Shown: positions 1 to 7,369 of the stretch, in pieces | Position numbering within the stretch: the first letter of the stretch is position 1 | Layout of the letters: each line of letters starts with the position of its first letter | Assembly (NCBI GenBank): GCA_963975495.1 | Contig: CAXBID010000059.1 | Coordinates: 1-17,200, forward strand | DNA: 17,200 nucleotides | DNA from: CAXBID01 sp963975495 | Lineage (GTDB): Bacteria; Bacteroidota; Bacteroidia; Flavobacteriales; Flavobacteriaceae | Reading direction: 5' to 3' | Notes under the pieces: model-generated | The model's input: only the letters and a program-made list of their open reading frames with translations | What the model was told of the DNA's origin: nothing | The model's database searches: none | Position numbers and translations under genes: made by a program

Positions 1-171
1 CCTGTGTTCACAAAGGTTTTCTTTAAATGAATTATTTTTAATCGGACAACAATATTTAAAAACATAAAAACAGAATGTGACGTTGATGAAAAAATCATCG
101 GGATCATCCAATGCTGCACGCCTTGATTCTGACGTAAGCACCTTATTAATTGACTAACACGTGATATTGTC
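1..171. other. Left-edge stretch with no assignable gene
   Basis: This stretch lies downstream of bshA and I cannot assign a gene in it. A minus-strand frame is open from a GTG at about 142 to the window edge (about 47 codons, beginning MLTSESRRAALDDPDD). It has no recognisable domain, and its later part is unusually rich in Cys and Phe. It could be the start of a gene lying mainly outside the window, a decayed gene, or chance. A short hairpin (GATGA, five A, TCATC) lies near 85-99. No promoter-like sequence stands out. Confidence 0.3.
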
Positions 172-1308
172 TTATAAAACCAAATACTTCGTTAAAGTAT
201 CTTCATAAATAGCTTCATATTGGGGTACTATTTTATGTAAATCGAAGTTTAAGGATTGTTTTCTAGCGTTATCCTTGAAGGTTTTCAATCTGCCTTTATC
301 ACTTAATATATGTAATGCATTTTTTGTCATATCATCAATATCCCCAACAGGACTTAAATAACCGGAAACACCATTAATATTAACTTCCGGTATTCCTCCT
401 GTATTACTCGATATTACCGGCACACCCGATGCCATAGCTTCTAAAGCGGCTAAACCAAAACTCTCGGTTTGGGAGGGTAGCAAAAACAAATCACTAAAAC
501 ATAAAATTTTATCTATTTCGTTACTCCTTCCAAAGAAAATAACTTTATCTAAAATCCCTAACTCTTGACAATGATATTCAACTTTCTCGCGTTCGGGGCC
601 TTCGCCTACTAACATCAATTTTGCAGGCATTTCCTTTTGAATATTGTAAAAAACCTTTATAACGTCCAGAACACGTTTTACTGGTCTTAAATTACTTATA
701 TGCGTAATTATTTTTTCGTCATCATTAGCCATCATAGCACGTTGGCAATCTGTGAACCCATGATTATACTTATCTAAATCAATAAAATTTGGGACTACAG
801 AAATATCATTTTTAATATTAAATAAACGAATGGTATCGTCTTTTAAACTCTGCGAAACGGCTGTAACCGCATCTGATTTATTTATACTGAATGTAACTGC
901 TGGTTTATAGAATGGGTGACTACCAACAAGCGTGATATCGGTACCATGTAAGGTTGTTACTATAGGCAAATAAATACCTTCTTCTTGCAGCATCTTTTTA
1001 GCCATATAAGCGGCGTAGGCATGAGGTATGGCATAATGTACGTGTAATATTTCAATTTTATGAAGCTTAACCATATCAACTAATTTACTGGATAACGCTA
1101 ACTCATAGGGTTGATAATGGAACAGTGGGTATTCTGGCACATTGACTTCATGATAATGCACATTATTTCCGAGTAATTCTAACCGTACTGGCTGATTATA
1201 GGTTATAAAATGAATTTCATGACCGCGTTTAGAAAGCTCTAAACCAAGCTCCGTAGCCACAACACCACTTCCGCCAAACGTAGGGTAACAAACAATTCCT
1301 ATTTTCAT
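172..1308 (-). CDS. bshA: N-acetyl-alpha-D-glucosaminyl L-malate synthase BshA
   Basis: This GT4 (GT-B fold) glycosyltransferase catalyses the first step of bacillithiol synthesis in the cytoplasm. It transfers GlcNAc from UDP-GlcNAc to L-malate. The 378-residue length is normal for the family. Visible hallmarks are the N-terminal CYPTFGGSG loop (residues 7-15), the HGTD motif (121-124), the RPVKR basic patch (208-212) that binds nucleotide phosphates in GT4 enzymes, and the E-x7-E motif (E282/E290) in ESFGLAALE. The ATG at 1308 puts the conserved MKIGIVCYPT start at residue 1. It is the last gene of the minus-strand series, 77 bp after the GH3 fusion, and that gap holds two small hairpins. 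BshB and BshC are not in the window. The end-to-end match to the BshA pattern makes a generic GT4 assignment unlikely. Confidence 0.95.
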   Translation of the reverse strand: MKIGIVCYPTFGGSGVVATELGLELSKRGHEIHFITYNQPVRLELLGNNVHYHEVNVPEYPLFHYQPYELALSSKLVDMVKLHKIEILHVHYAIPHAYAAYMAKKMLQEEGIYLPIVTTLHGTDITLVGSHPFYKPAVTFSINKSDAVTAVSQSLKDDTIRLFNIKNDISVVPNFIDLDKYNHGFTDCQRAMMANDDEKIITHISNLRPVKRVLDVIKVFYNIQKEMPAKLMLVGEGPEREKVEYHCQELGILDKVIFFGRSNEIDKILCFSDLFLLPSQTESFGLAALEAMASGVPVISSNTGGIPEVNINGVSGYLSPVGDIDDMTKNALHILSDKGRLKTFKDNARKQSLNFDLHKIVPQYEAIYEDTLTKYLVL

Positions 1309-1324
1309 AAATTCTTATTTTTTA

Positions 1325-1344
1325 ATTTCCGTAAAGACGGAAAT
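1325..1344. repeat. Perfect 8-bp stem hairpin between the GH3 gene and bshA
   Basis: ATTTCCGT (1325-1332) is the exact reverse complement of ACGGAAAT (1337-1344), with a 4-nt loop. On the minus strand the stem is followed by an A-rich stretch rather than a T run. It is therefore not a classical intrinsic terminator for the GH3 gene. It could act as an RNA-processing or stabilising structure just before bshA. Confidence 0.6.
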
Positions 1345-1356
1345 CTTATTCTGATA

Positions 1357-1375
1357 CAAGGTTATCGAAACCTTG
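1357..1375. repeat. Second hairpin between the GH3 gene and bshA
   Basis: CAAGGTT (1357-1363) pairs exactly with AACCTTG (1369-1375) around a 5-nt loop. It lies 10 bp downstream of the GH3 stop codon on the minus strand, and 12 bp separate it from the neighbouring hairpin. The two in tandem fill most of the 77-bp gap. No T tract follows, so terminator function is uncertain. Confidence 0.55.
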
Positions 1376-1385
1376 CAGGAGTAAT

Positions 1386-4301
1386 TTAATCTTCAATTGC
1401 TTCGTAAATCAAGCGCTGTATTTCGGTTCTTATATTTTCTTTTAATAACAAGTTTTTACCTGCATAGGGGTATGTCCTATTTGCTAAAAACACATAAACA
1501 ATGTCTTCCGCTGGGTCTGCCCAAGCATAGGTACCTGTAAAACCAGAATGCCCAAAACTTGTCATGGATATACAACCACAAGTTGGTCCCTCTTCCCCTA
1601 ACTGGGGCTTATCAAACCCAACACCTCTTCTATTGTCTTTTTCACAATAATAGCAGGTATTAAACTTATCAATAGTTTGTGGTTTTAAATATTGCTTACC
1701 GCCATAAAACCCTTTCTGTAAATACATTTGCATAATTTTCGCCACATCATTGGCATTACTAAAAACACCTGCATGACCTCCTACCCCATTTTGCATGGCA
1801 GCTCCCATATCGTGAACATAGCCATGTACTTTATCGTATCTATAATAGTTATCTTCTTCCGTTGGAATAATCTTTTTATTACTAATTTTTCTATACGGAT
1901 TATACAAGGTGTAATTTGCTCCTAATGATTGATAAAAATGTTCTTGCACTAAATCATCCAATCCTTTGTCGTAATGCGTTTCAATAAATTTCTTTAAAAT
2001 ATAATATGGAAAATCACTATATCTATATCGTAATTGGTCTAATAAATCAGAGTCTTTAATAATTTTTTGAATAGAATCCTGATAATCAGAACGTAAAAAC
2101 AAATTTTTCGATACTTCTATATTAAACTTGTCGCTTTTTTCTTTACGATAATATTTGTCACTTGGACGCTTCGTTACAGAATCTAAAGTATGGTAATAAA
2201 ATGGTTCCCAAGGTCTTAATCTGGCATAATGCGATAACATTGATTTTATTGTAATATCCTTTTTATTAGACCCTTTATATTCAGGTAAGATTTTTGAGAG
2301 TTTATCATCTAAAGACACAATACCTTGACCCTCTAATTCCATTAAAAGCGGTAATGTAGCCAGTATTTTTGTTAAAGATGCCACATCATAAATATCATCA
2401 AAAGACACTTTTTCTTTTCCTTTATAGGTATGCTTACCAAAATTTTTATTGTAAATAACTTTACCTTCTCTAGCTACTAAAAGTTGAATTCCTGGAGTCA
2501 TTTTAGAATTTACAGCGTGTTGCGCTACCGAATCAATTCTATTCAGTTTTTGTGAATTCATTCCAACACGTTCTGGAATGGTATAGCCTAAACGTTTAAT
2601 TCCAAAAGATGGAATACCTTTACCAAGCACAAAATGATCACCTGCCGTAACTGGTAATACCCCTTTTGCAGCAATGGCACCAAAAATAAGTTGCGCTGAT
2701 TTTTCTTGAGCAATCTTACTGTTTTGATAACTCATGATAATACCCTCAATATTTTCAACCTGTTTTAAATCCATTAAGGCATAGGGGTTAACAAAAATAT
2801 CTAAAATAACGGTGTGTGTTTTTGCAATTTCCTCTAACCAAATTACTTCTTCTTTAGTGAACTTAAAACCCTCCCACGGACTCTCATTAGAGCGATGTAA
2901 GCCTACTATAACTGTATTATAGGGTTGAAGTTTTCCTTTTAAGCTTTCTAAGTCATCATCTGCTATTTGATGGACCTTAGCATATTTTTTTAGTTCGTTA
3001 AAAAAGGTTGCGCCAGAATCATCACCCAAATTCACATAAGCTATAGACTTAGTTTCTAATTGCATCAATGGTAATACACCTCTAATATTTTGCAATATGG
3101 TTAATGCATTTTCAATTAACTCCTCATACAATACATCATCTTTTATTCTGTTTAAATCTTTAACTAAATTATATGTGCCTATAGGTTCATAATTATCAAG
3201 TCCCACTTTGTATTTTGCCATTAGTATTTTTTTTACCGAATGTGCTAAACGCTTTTCAGTAATATCACCTTTATTATAGGCCTCAATAATCTTAGAAACA
3301 CCAATGCCAACATCTTCAGACATCAACATAACGTCATTACCAGCATTAAAAGCAGCTAAATCAATATCACCCGTTTCATCAAAGTCTGCTGCACCTTTCA
3401 TAGTTAAAGCGTCAGTAAAAATGAGGCCACCGAAACCCAATGAATCTTTTAAAATATCTGTAACTATATGTTTGGATAACGATGAGGGATACCCTGTAGA
3501 ATCTAAACTTGGAACGTTTAAATGCGCGACCATAACGCTTGAAAGCCCCTCTTTAATAAGTTTTTTATAGGGATATAACTCAACAGAATCAATACGTTTT
3601 TCACTGAAATTTATAGTTGGCAACGCATGATGAGAATCTTGATCGGTATCACCATGCCCAGGGAAATGTTTGGCATTAGCCAAAACACCAGCACTTTGCA
3701 TGCCTTTCATAAAAGCTAAGGCCTTTTCGGTTACATTATCTCTGCCTTCACCAAAAGAACGGTTGCCAATTATGGGGTTTTTAGGATTGGTATTAATATC
3801 CACAACTGGTGCAAAATTAAAATGGACACCTAAACGCTTACTATGCTCGCCAATTTGTTTCCCCGTCTGTTCTATGAGCTTATTATCTTTTATAGCGCCG
3901 AGTGTCATATTCCATGGAAAAGCATAAGTAGAATCTAAGCGCATGCTTAATCCCCATTCTGCATCCATCCCAATTAACAAGGGAATATTTGACAACGCCT
4001 GTAATTCATTATTAAGTTTAGCTTGCCTAACAGGACCTCCATTAGAATATATAATACCTCCAATATGATGGTCTGTAATTAATTTAACAAGCTTATTTTT
4101 TGTAGCATTATCTTGATTGGACATCACTTGAACCATATAGAGTTGTCCCACTCTCTGCTCTAAAGTCATAGTGTTATAAATACTATCGACCCATTTTTCT
4201 TGAGTCTCAAAATCTGAAGTTTTGAGTGGGTTAATATTATTTTGAGCAACTGCTGAAAGCGTTATTAAAAAAAAGAATTTAATTTTATAGATGTGGCGCA
4301 T
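1386..4301 (-). CDS. NagZ-like GH3 beta-N-acetylhexosaminidase fused to a beta-lactamase-fold serine hydrolase
   Basis: This is a 971-residue exported two-enzyme protein. Residues 1-19 form a signal peptide ending in AVAQ. Residues about 35-370 are a GH3 domain with NagZ marks: KHFPGHGDTDQDSHHALP (211-228), where the Asp/His pair is the NagZ-type general acid/base, and the nucleophile motif FTDALTM with D297. Residues about 385-570 are the GH3 C-terminal alpha/beta domain. Residues about 580-971 are a class C beta-lactamase/esterase fold with SxxK at S642-LTK, YSD at 761-763 in the YxN position, and HSG at 918-920 in the KTG position. Two Cys pairs, CYYC and CGC, lie between the last two motifs. 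NagZ enzymes remove GlcNAc from muropeptides, so the fusion probably works in peptidoglycan turnover in the periplasm. The hydrolase substrate is unknown. The gene follows a foldback element and precedes bshA. Confidence 0.88.
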   Translation of the reverse strand: MRHIYKIKFFFLITLSAVAQNNINPLKTSDFETQEKWVDSIYNTMTLEQRVGQLYMVQVMSNQDNATKNKLVKLITDHHIGGIIYSNGGPVRQAKLNNELQALSNIPLLIGMDAEWGLSMRLDSTYAFPWNMTLGAIKDNKLIEQTGKQIGEHSKRLGVHFNFAPVVDINTNPKNPIIGNRSFGEGRDNVTEKALAFMKGMQSAGVLANAKHFPGHGDTDQDSHHALPTINFSEKRIDSVELYPYKKLIKEGLSSVMVAHLNVPSLDSTGYPSSLSKHIVTDILKDSLGFGGLIFTDALTMKGAADFDETGDIDLAAFNAGNDVMLMSEDVGIGVSKIIEAYNKGDITEKRLAHSVKKILMAKYKVGLDNYEPIGTYNLVKDLNRIKDDVLYEELIENALTILQNIRGVLPLMQLETKSIAYVNLGDDSGATFFNELKKYAKVHQIADDDLESLKGKLQPYNTVIVGLHRSNESPWEGFKFTKEEVIWLEEIAKTHTVILDIFVNPYALMDLKQVENIEGIIMSYQNSKIAQEKSAQLIFGAIAAKGVLPVTAGDHFVLGKGIPSFGIKRLGYTIPERVGMNSQKLNRIDSVAQHAVNSKMTPGIQLLVAREGKVIYNKNFGKHTYKGKEKVSFDDIYDVASLTKILATLPLLMELEGQGIVSLDDKLSKILPEYKGSNKKDITIKSMLSHYARLRPWEPFYYHTLDSVTKRPSDKYYRKEKSDKFNIEVSKNLFLRSDYQDSIQKIIKDSDLLDQLRYRYSDFPYYILKKFIETHYDKGLDDLVQEHFYQSLGANYTLYNPYRKISNKKIIPTEEDNYYRYDKVHGYVHDMGAAMQNGVGGHAGVFSNANDVAKIMQMYLQKGFYGGKQYLKPQTIDKFNTCYYCEKDNRRGVGFDKPQLGEEGPTCGCISMTSFGHSGFTGTYAWADPAEDIVYVFLANRTYPYAGKNLLLKENIRTEIQRLIYEAIED

Positions 4302-4318
4302 AAACGGTATTGGTTAAG

Positions 4319-4500
4319 ATAATGAACTCCTTTAAACTTTTTCAATTGGCTAAAAAATTATCCATTTGCACCCATTTTTTATCTTTTTTTCGTTCCGTAG
4401 CCCCGAAGCGTCGGGGCTATGCAACTCAAAAAAGCCTTCAAATGGTCACAAAACCACTAATTTTCGCCTCAATCCAAAAAATTTAAATGAGTTCAATTAT
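4319..4500. repeat. About 180-bp imperfect foldback (MITE-like or structured leader) element
   Basis: Most of the 293-bp gap between the 161-residue gene and the GH3 gene is one long imperfect palindrome. Arms 4319-4406 and 4411-4500 match as reverse complements at about 63 of 90 hand-aligned positions, with two 1-nt gaps. The outermost 14 bp (4323-4336 against 4482-4495, TGAACTC then TTTAAA) have a single mismatch. The centre is a perfect 9-bp stem, TAGCCCCGA (4398-4406) with TCGGGGCTA (4411-4419), around an AGCG loop. There is no ORF inside and I see no target-site duplication. It ends 17 bp before the GH3 start codon, so it would form the 5' leader of that mRNA. It could be a miniature transposable element, a REP-like repeat or a regulatory RNA. 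Confidence 0.7.
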
Positions 4501-4501
4501 T

Positions 4502-4534
4502 ACTAAATAAGGTAATAGTAATAACTGTGCCAAA
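4502..4534 (-). promoter_or_regulatory. Possible weak promoter for the GH3 gene
   Basis: On the minus strand TTTG (4534-4531) in a TTTTGGC context is followed, after 21 nt, by TATTTAGT (4509-4502). This only partly matches the Bacteroidetes -7 element TAnnTTTG. If real, transcription would start at about the outer edge of the foldback element, making that element the leader. Confidence 0.3.
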
Positions 4535-4594
4535 ATAACACTTTTACAAAGAAGATGAAAAGACTTTAAGATAGAATTATAAAGAAGTAATAAA

Positions 4595-5080
4595 CTATTT
4601 TAAAAAACGACTATGCCAGCTTTCGCTTGCTGGAACTTCCCAGTTTTCTTTAAATTCAGCAATAGTATTAACTAAATTATTAAAGACAATGGTATTTTTT
4701 GATACCGCTTTGTCCTTAGCCATCTTTCTAAAATCGGTAAGTGTTTTATAGGCTACGTATTCGCCTTGTTTATAAGATACATTCATTTTATCCATTAAAT
4801 CAACATTATAATCTTTCTCTAATTGTTGAATAAAATGAACTGAAGCATCAATAGAACACCCTGTAGCAGCATTTAAGTTTTGATTTAAACCAATAACTGT
4901 AAACCGCTTATATTTAATTAAATAACCAGATTGTAAATCGCTGCCATGTGCTGTCCAGTTTTCGATAAAGGTATCAAGTTTAGACTGAATGTCTTCAAGT
5001 TCTGTTTCAGTGAAGGAACGATTTGCTTGGTATATCCAAACACGTGATTCTTCGGGCAATGTATTAAAATCTACTAGCAT
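4595..5080 (-). CDS. Conserved flavobacterial protein of unknown function (161 aa)
   Basis: This is a small, soluble-looking protein with no signal peptide and no membrane segment. It begins MLVDFNTLPEESRVWIYQ and contains a region with TAHGSDLQSGYLIKYKRF, then NAATGCSIDASVHFIQQLE, then a C-terminal helix-rich part ending in HSRFLK. I recall homologues in flavobacterial genomes carrying the label 'ABC transporter ATPase'. The sequence has no Walker A loop, no Walker B and no LSGGQ signature, so that name is not supported. The single Cys in GCSID lies in a conserved-looking patch. The gene follows the CCG-domain gene by 82 bp of repeat-bearing DNA and may be co-transcribed with it. Its function is unknown. 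Confidence 0.75.
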   Translation of the reverse strand: MLVDFNTLPEESRVWIYQANRSFTETELEDIQSKLDTFIENWTAHGSDLQSGYLIKYKRFTVIGLNQNLNAATGCSIDASVHFIQQLEKDYNVDLMDKMNVSYKQGEYVAYKTLTDFRKMAKDKAVSKNTIVFNNLVNTIAEFKENWEVPASESWHSRFLK

Positions 5081-5090
5081 GCTTTGGTTT

Positions 5091-5152
5091 ACTTTTTACG
5101 ATTAACGATTTTTGATTCACTTTTTACGAGATGTTTCGACTGCGCTAAACAT
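5091..5152. repeat. Short direct repeats plus hairpin in an intergenic gap
   Basis: The 11-bp sequence ACTTTTTACGA occurs at 5091-5101 and 5119-5129 (period 28), with related ACGATT units between. Next to it, ATGTTT (5131-5136) pairs with AAACAT (5147-5152) around a loop CGACTGCGCT. Similar hairpin-plus-direct-repeat debris is, from memory, common between flavobacterial genes. It lies in the likely operon gap before the 161-residue gene. Confidence 0.55.
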
Positions 5153-5162
5153 AACACATGAA

Positions 5163-5954
5163 TTACAAATCCTGTGCATTAGCAATAAGTTCCGCAATAT
5201 CCATAACGGCAACATCACTTTCCTTTTCTTTTGCTTTTATACCATCCGTCATCATGGTATTACAAAACGGACAACCCGCTGCAATGATTTCTGGTTTTAC
5301 ATCTAAAGCTTGTTCAGTACGTTCAATATTTACTTCTTTATTACCTTTTTCTGCGTCTTTAAACATTTGGGCTCCTCCTGCGCCGCAACATAAGCCGTTG
5401 CGCTTGCAATTTTTCATTTCTACTAATTCTGCTTCAAGCTTTTGAATTAACTCACGTGGTGCTTCATAAACATTATTAGCACGCCCTAAATAACAGGGAT
5501 CGTGAAACGTAATACGCTTACCTTTATATTTTCCACCCTCAATAGTTAAACGCCCTTCATCAAGTAAGGTTTTTAAAAACTGCGTGTGATGCATCACCTC
5601 ATAATTACCTCCTAATTCAGGGTATTCATTTTTTATGGTGTTAAAGCAGTGTGGACAAGCCGTTACAATTTTTTTAACTTCATAAGCATTTAAAACCTCA
5701 ATATTGGTTACGGCTTGCATTTGAAATAAAAACTCGTTTCCAGCGCGTTTTGCTGGATCGCCCGTACAACTTTCTTCAGTGCCAAGAACTGCAAATTCTA
5801 CATGGGCTTTATTTAAAAGTTTAACAAACGCTTTTGTTATTTTTTTTGCTCTATCATCAAAACTACCGGCGCAACCTACCCAAAATAAAACTTCCGGTTG
5901 TTTGCCCTGAGCCATAAATTCGGCCATTGTTGGTACTTTTAGTAATTCGCTCAT
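5163..5954 (-). CDS. CCG-domain (Fe-S)-binding oxidoreductase subunit, HdrB/GlpC/EtfD-like
   Basis: This 263-residue soluble protein has two CCG-type cysteine-rich domains like those of heterodisulfide reductase, GlpC, LutA and EtfD. The C-terminal repeat is complete: C154 (HDPCYLGR), C189-C190 (GLCCGAGGA) and C228/C231 (GCPFC). The N-terminal repeat has C28 (WVGCAGS), a single Cys at C63 (ESCTGDP in place of CCG) and C100/C103 (CPHC). Probably only one half holds a full noncubane cluster. The upstream gene encodes a membrane protein with two 4Fe-4S clusters, and together the pair resembles a split EtfD/HdrD enzyme. The likely role is electron transfer from a soluble donor such as ETF to menaquinone; this is inferred, since neither ETF nor a dehydrogenase is nearby. 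The ATG at 5954 gives the expected short N-terminus. The closest functional relative is unresolved. Confidence 0.85.
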   Translation of the reverse strand: MSELLKVPTMAEFMAQGKQPEVLFWVGCAGSFDDRAKKITKAFVKLLNKAHVEFAVLGTEESCTGDPAKRAGNEFLFQMQAVTNIEVLNAYEVKKIVTACPHCFNTIKNEYPELGGNYEVMHHTQFLKTLLDEGRLTIEGGKYKGKRITFHDPCYLGRANNVYEAPRELIQKLEAELVEMKNCKRNGLCCGAGGAQMFKDAEKGNKEVNIERTEQALDVKPEIIAAGCPFCNTMMTDGIKAKEKESDVAVMDIAELIANAQDL

Positions 5955-5959
5955 TCTTT

Positions 5960-5996
5960 AAAGTTTATGAGTTTATGGTTTAAAAGTTTATGAGTT
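5960..5996. repeat. 14-bp direct repeat upstream of the CCG-domain gene
   Basis: AAAGTTTATGAGTT occurs at 5960-5973 and again at 5983-5996 (period 23), with a partial copy between. The rest of the 96-bp gap (6001-6027) contains GTTTAG and CTAAAC as inverted copies. It lies between two genes expected to share a transcript. No function can be read from it. Confidence 0.55.
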
Positions 5997-6050
5997 ATTC
6001 GTTTAGATTTTTTATAAACTACTAAACTAAAAACTTCTAACTCAATTTTT

Positions 6051-7364
6051 TTATTCGTTTTTCCAGTTTAACCTATCCATTTGATTGTATGGCCAGGGTG
6101 CACCGTTATTTTCTATATTGGTCATCATATTATTTAACTCAACTGGTGCTGCACTTTGCTCCATCACTAAATAACGGCGCATTTCTAAAATGATTGATAA
6201 CGGATCGATACTTACCGGGCAAGCTTCAACACAGGCATTACATGTGGTGCAAGCCCAAAGCTCTTCACGTGTGATATAATTATCGAGAAGCTGTTTTCCA
6301 TCGTCTTTAAACTCTCCTTTATTTGCATCAATGTTTTTACCAACTTCCTCTAAACGGTCCCTGGTGTCCATCATGATTTTTCTAGGCGATAATTTCTTTC
6401 CTGTTTGATTCGCAGGACATTCGCTTGTACAACGCCCGCACTCGGTACAGGTATAAGCATTTAACAAACTTACCCAACTTAAATCTTGTACGTCGCTCGC
6501 GCCAAATTTTGCGGGCACTTCATTTTCTGCTCCCGCTGGTGGCGCAGCAAATGGATCGATATTTGGATCCATCATCATTTTAACTTCCTTGGTTACAGCC
6601 TCAACATTGTTGAACTGGCCTTGAGGTTTTAAGTTGCCAAAATAGGTGTTTGGGAATGCTAATAAAATATGTAAATGCTTTGAAAAATAGAGATAATTTA
6701 AAAATATAATAATGCCAGTTATATGAAGCCACCACGCACCTCTTTCGATAAAATGAATTGTACTTTCTGATAATCCTGAAAACCAGGGTTCGATAAATTG
6801 ACTGATGACGTTTCCGGAATTCATGGCTTGAAAAGACGAATCTGTAGCGTTCATAACCAAAAATAACGTCATTAAAACCATTTCAAAATACAAAATGTAA
6901 TTGGCATCGTTTTTAGGCCAACTGGTCATTTCACTTTTCCAAAAACGAGCTAGTTTTATTATATTTCGTCTTGTCCAGAACAAAATAACTGAAACAAATA
7001 CCAAGACTGCTAAAATCTCAAAAGAACCAATGAGGAATCCGTAAACAGATTCTGGCAATACTTTTAAACCGATTCTGTGTGTACCAAAAATACCGTCAAT
7101 TATGATTTCTAAAACCTCAATATTGATGATTATAAAACCAACATAAACAATAACATGCAGGAGACCAGCAATAGGGCGACGCACCATTTTACTTTGCCCT
7201 AAAGCTATCATCGCCATCTTTTTCCAACGTTGCGATTTGTTATCGCTTACATCTGCTTCCTGCCCGAGCTTAATGTTACGGATAAGTTTTTTTACATTTT
7301 TAGCAAAATAACCTATACCCGCAATTAATATGATTATAAAAAGTATATTAGGCAAATAATCCAT
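6051..7364 (-). CDS. Membrane-bound 4Fe-4S dicluster oxidoreductase subunit, EtfD N-terminal-like
   Basis: This 437-residue protein has about five membrane helices followed by a cytoplasmic ferredoxin-like domain. Likely helices are at residues 5-22, 66-88, 108-130, 155-172 and 210-227. H70, H214, H230 and H232 are candidate heme or quinone-site ligands, as in NarI-type cytochrome b modules. Two 4Fe-4S motifs follow: C306-xx-C309-xx-C312-xxx-C316 and C372-xx-C375-xx-C378-xxx-C382. In EtfD a NarI-like membrane part, a dicluster ferredoxin and CCG domains are fused in one chain. Here the CCG part is the next gene, 96 bp downstream. I infer a quinone-reducing membrane complex made by the two genes. 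The gene starts only 5 bp after the mlaD-type stop codon, so translation is probably linked to that gene. Confidence 0.85.
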   Translation of the reverse strand: MDYLPNILFIIILIAGIGYFAKNVKKLIRNIKLGQEADVSDNKSQRWKKMAMIALGQSKMVRRPIAGLLHVIVYVGFIIINIEVLEIIIDGIFGTHRIGLKVLPESVYGFLIGSFEILAVLVFVSVILFWTRRNIIKLARFWKSEMTSWPKNDANYILYFEMVLMTLFLVMNATDSSFQAMNSGNVISQFIEPWFSGLSESTIHFIERGAWWLHITGIIIFLNYLYFSKHLHILLAFPNTYFGNLKPQGQFNNVEAVTKEVKMMMDPNIDPFAAPPAGAENEVPAKFGASDVQDLSWVSLLNAYTCTECGRCTSECPANQTGKKLSPRKIMMDTRDRLEEVGKNIDANKGEFKDDGKQLLDNYITREELWACTTCNACVEACPVSIDPLSIILEMRRYLVMEQSAAPVELNNMMTNIENNGAPWPYNQMDRLNWKNE

Positions 7365-7369
7365 GTCAA

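Noticed and set aside
1..171. Minus-strand GTG frame as a real gene
   Set aside because: It is about 47 codons and cut by the edge, with no domain, no promoter and unusual Cys/Phe-rich composition; kept only as an unassigned stretch.
4398..4419. GC-rich palindrome as an intrinsic terminator of the 161-residue gene
   Set aside because: No T tract follows on the minus strand (the next bases are GGAACG and an A run), and it is the core of a much larger palindrome.
4595..5080. ABC transporter ATPase
   Set aside because: No P-loop, Walker B or signature motif is present in the 161 residues.
5091..5996. CRISPR-like array
   Set aside because: There are only two copies of each short repeat, with different sequences, no regular spacers and no cas genes.
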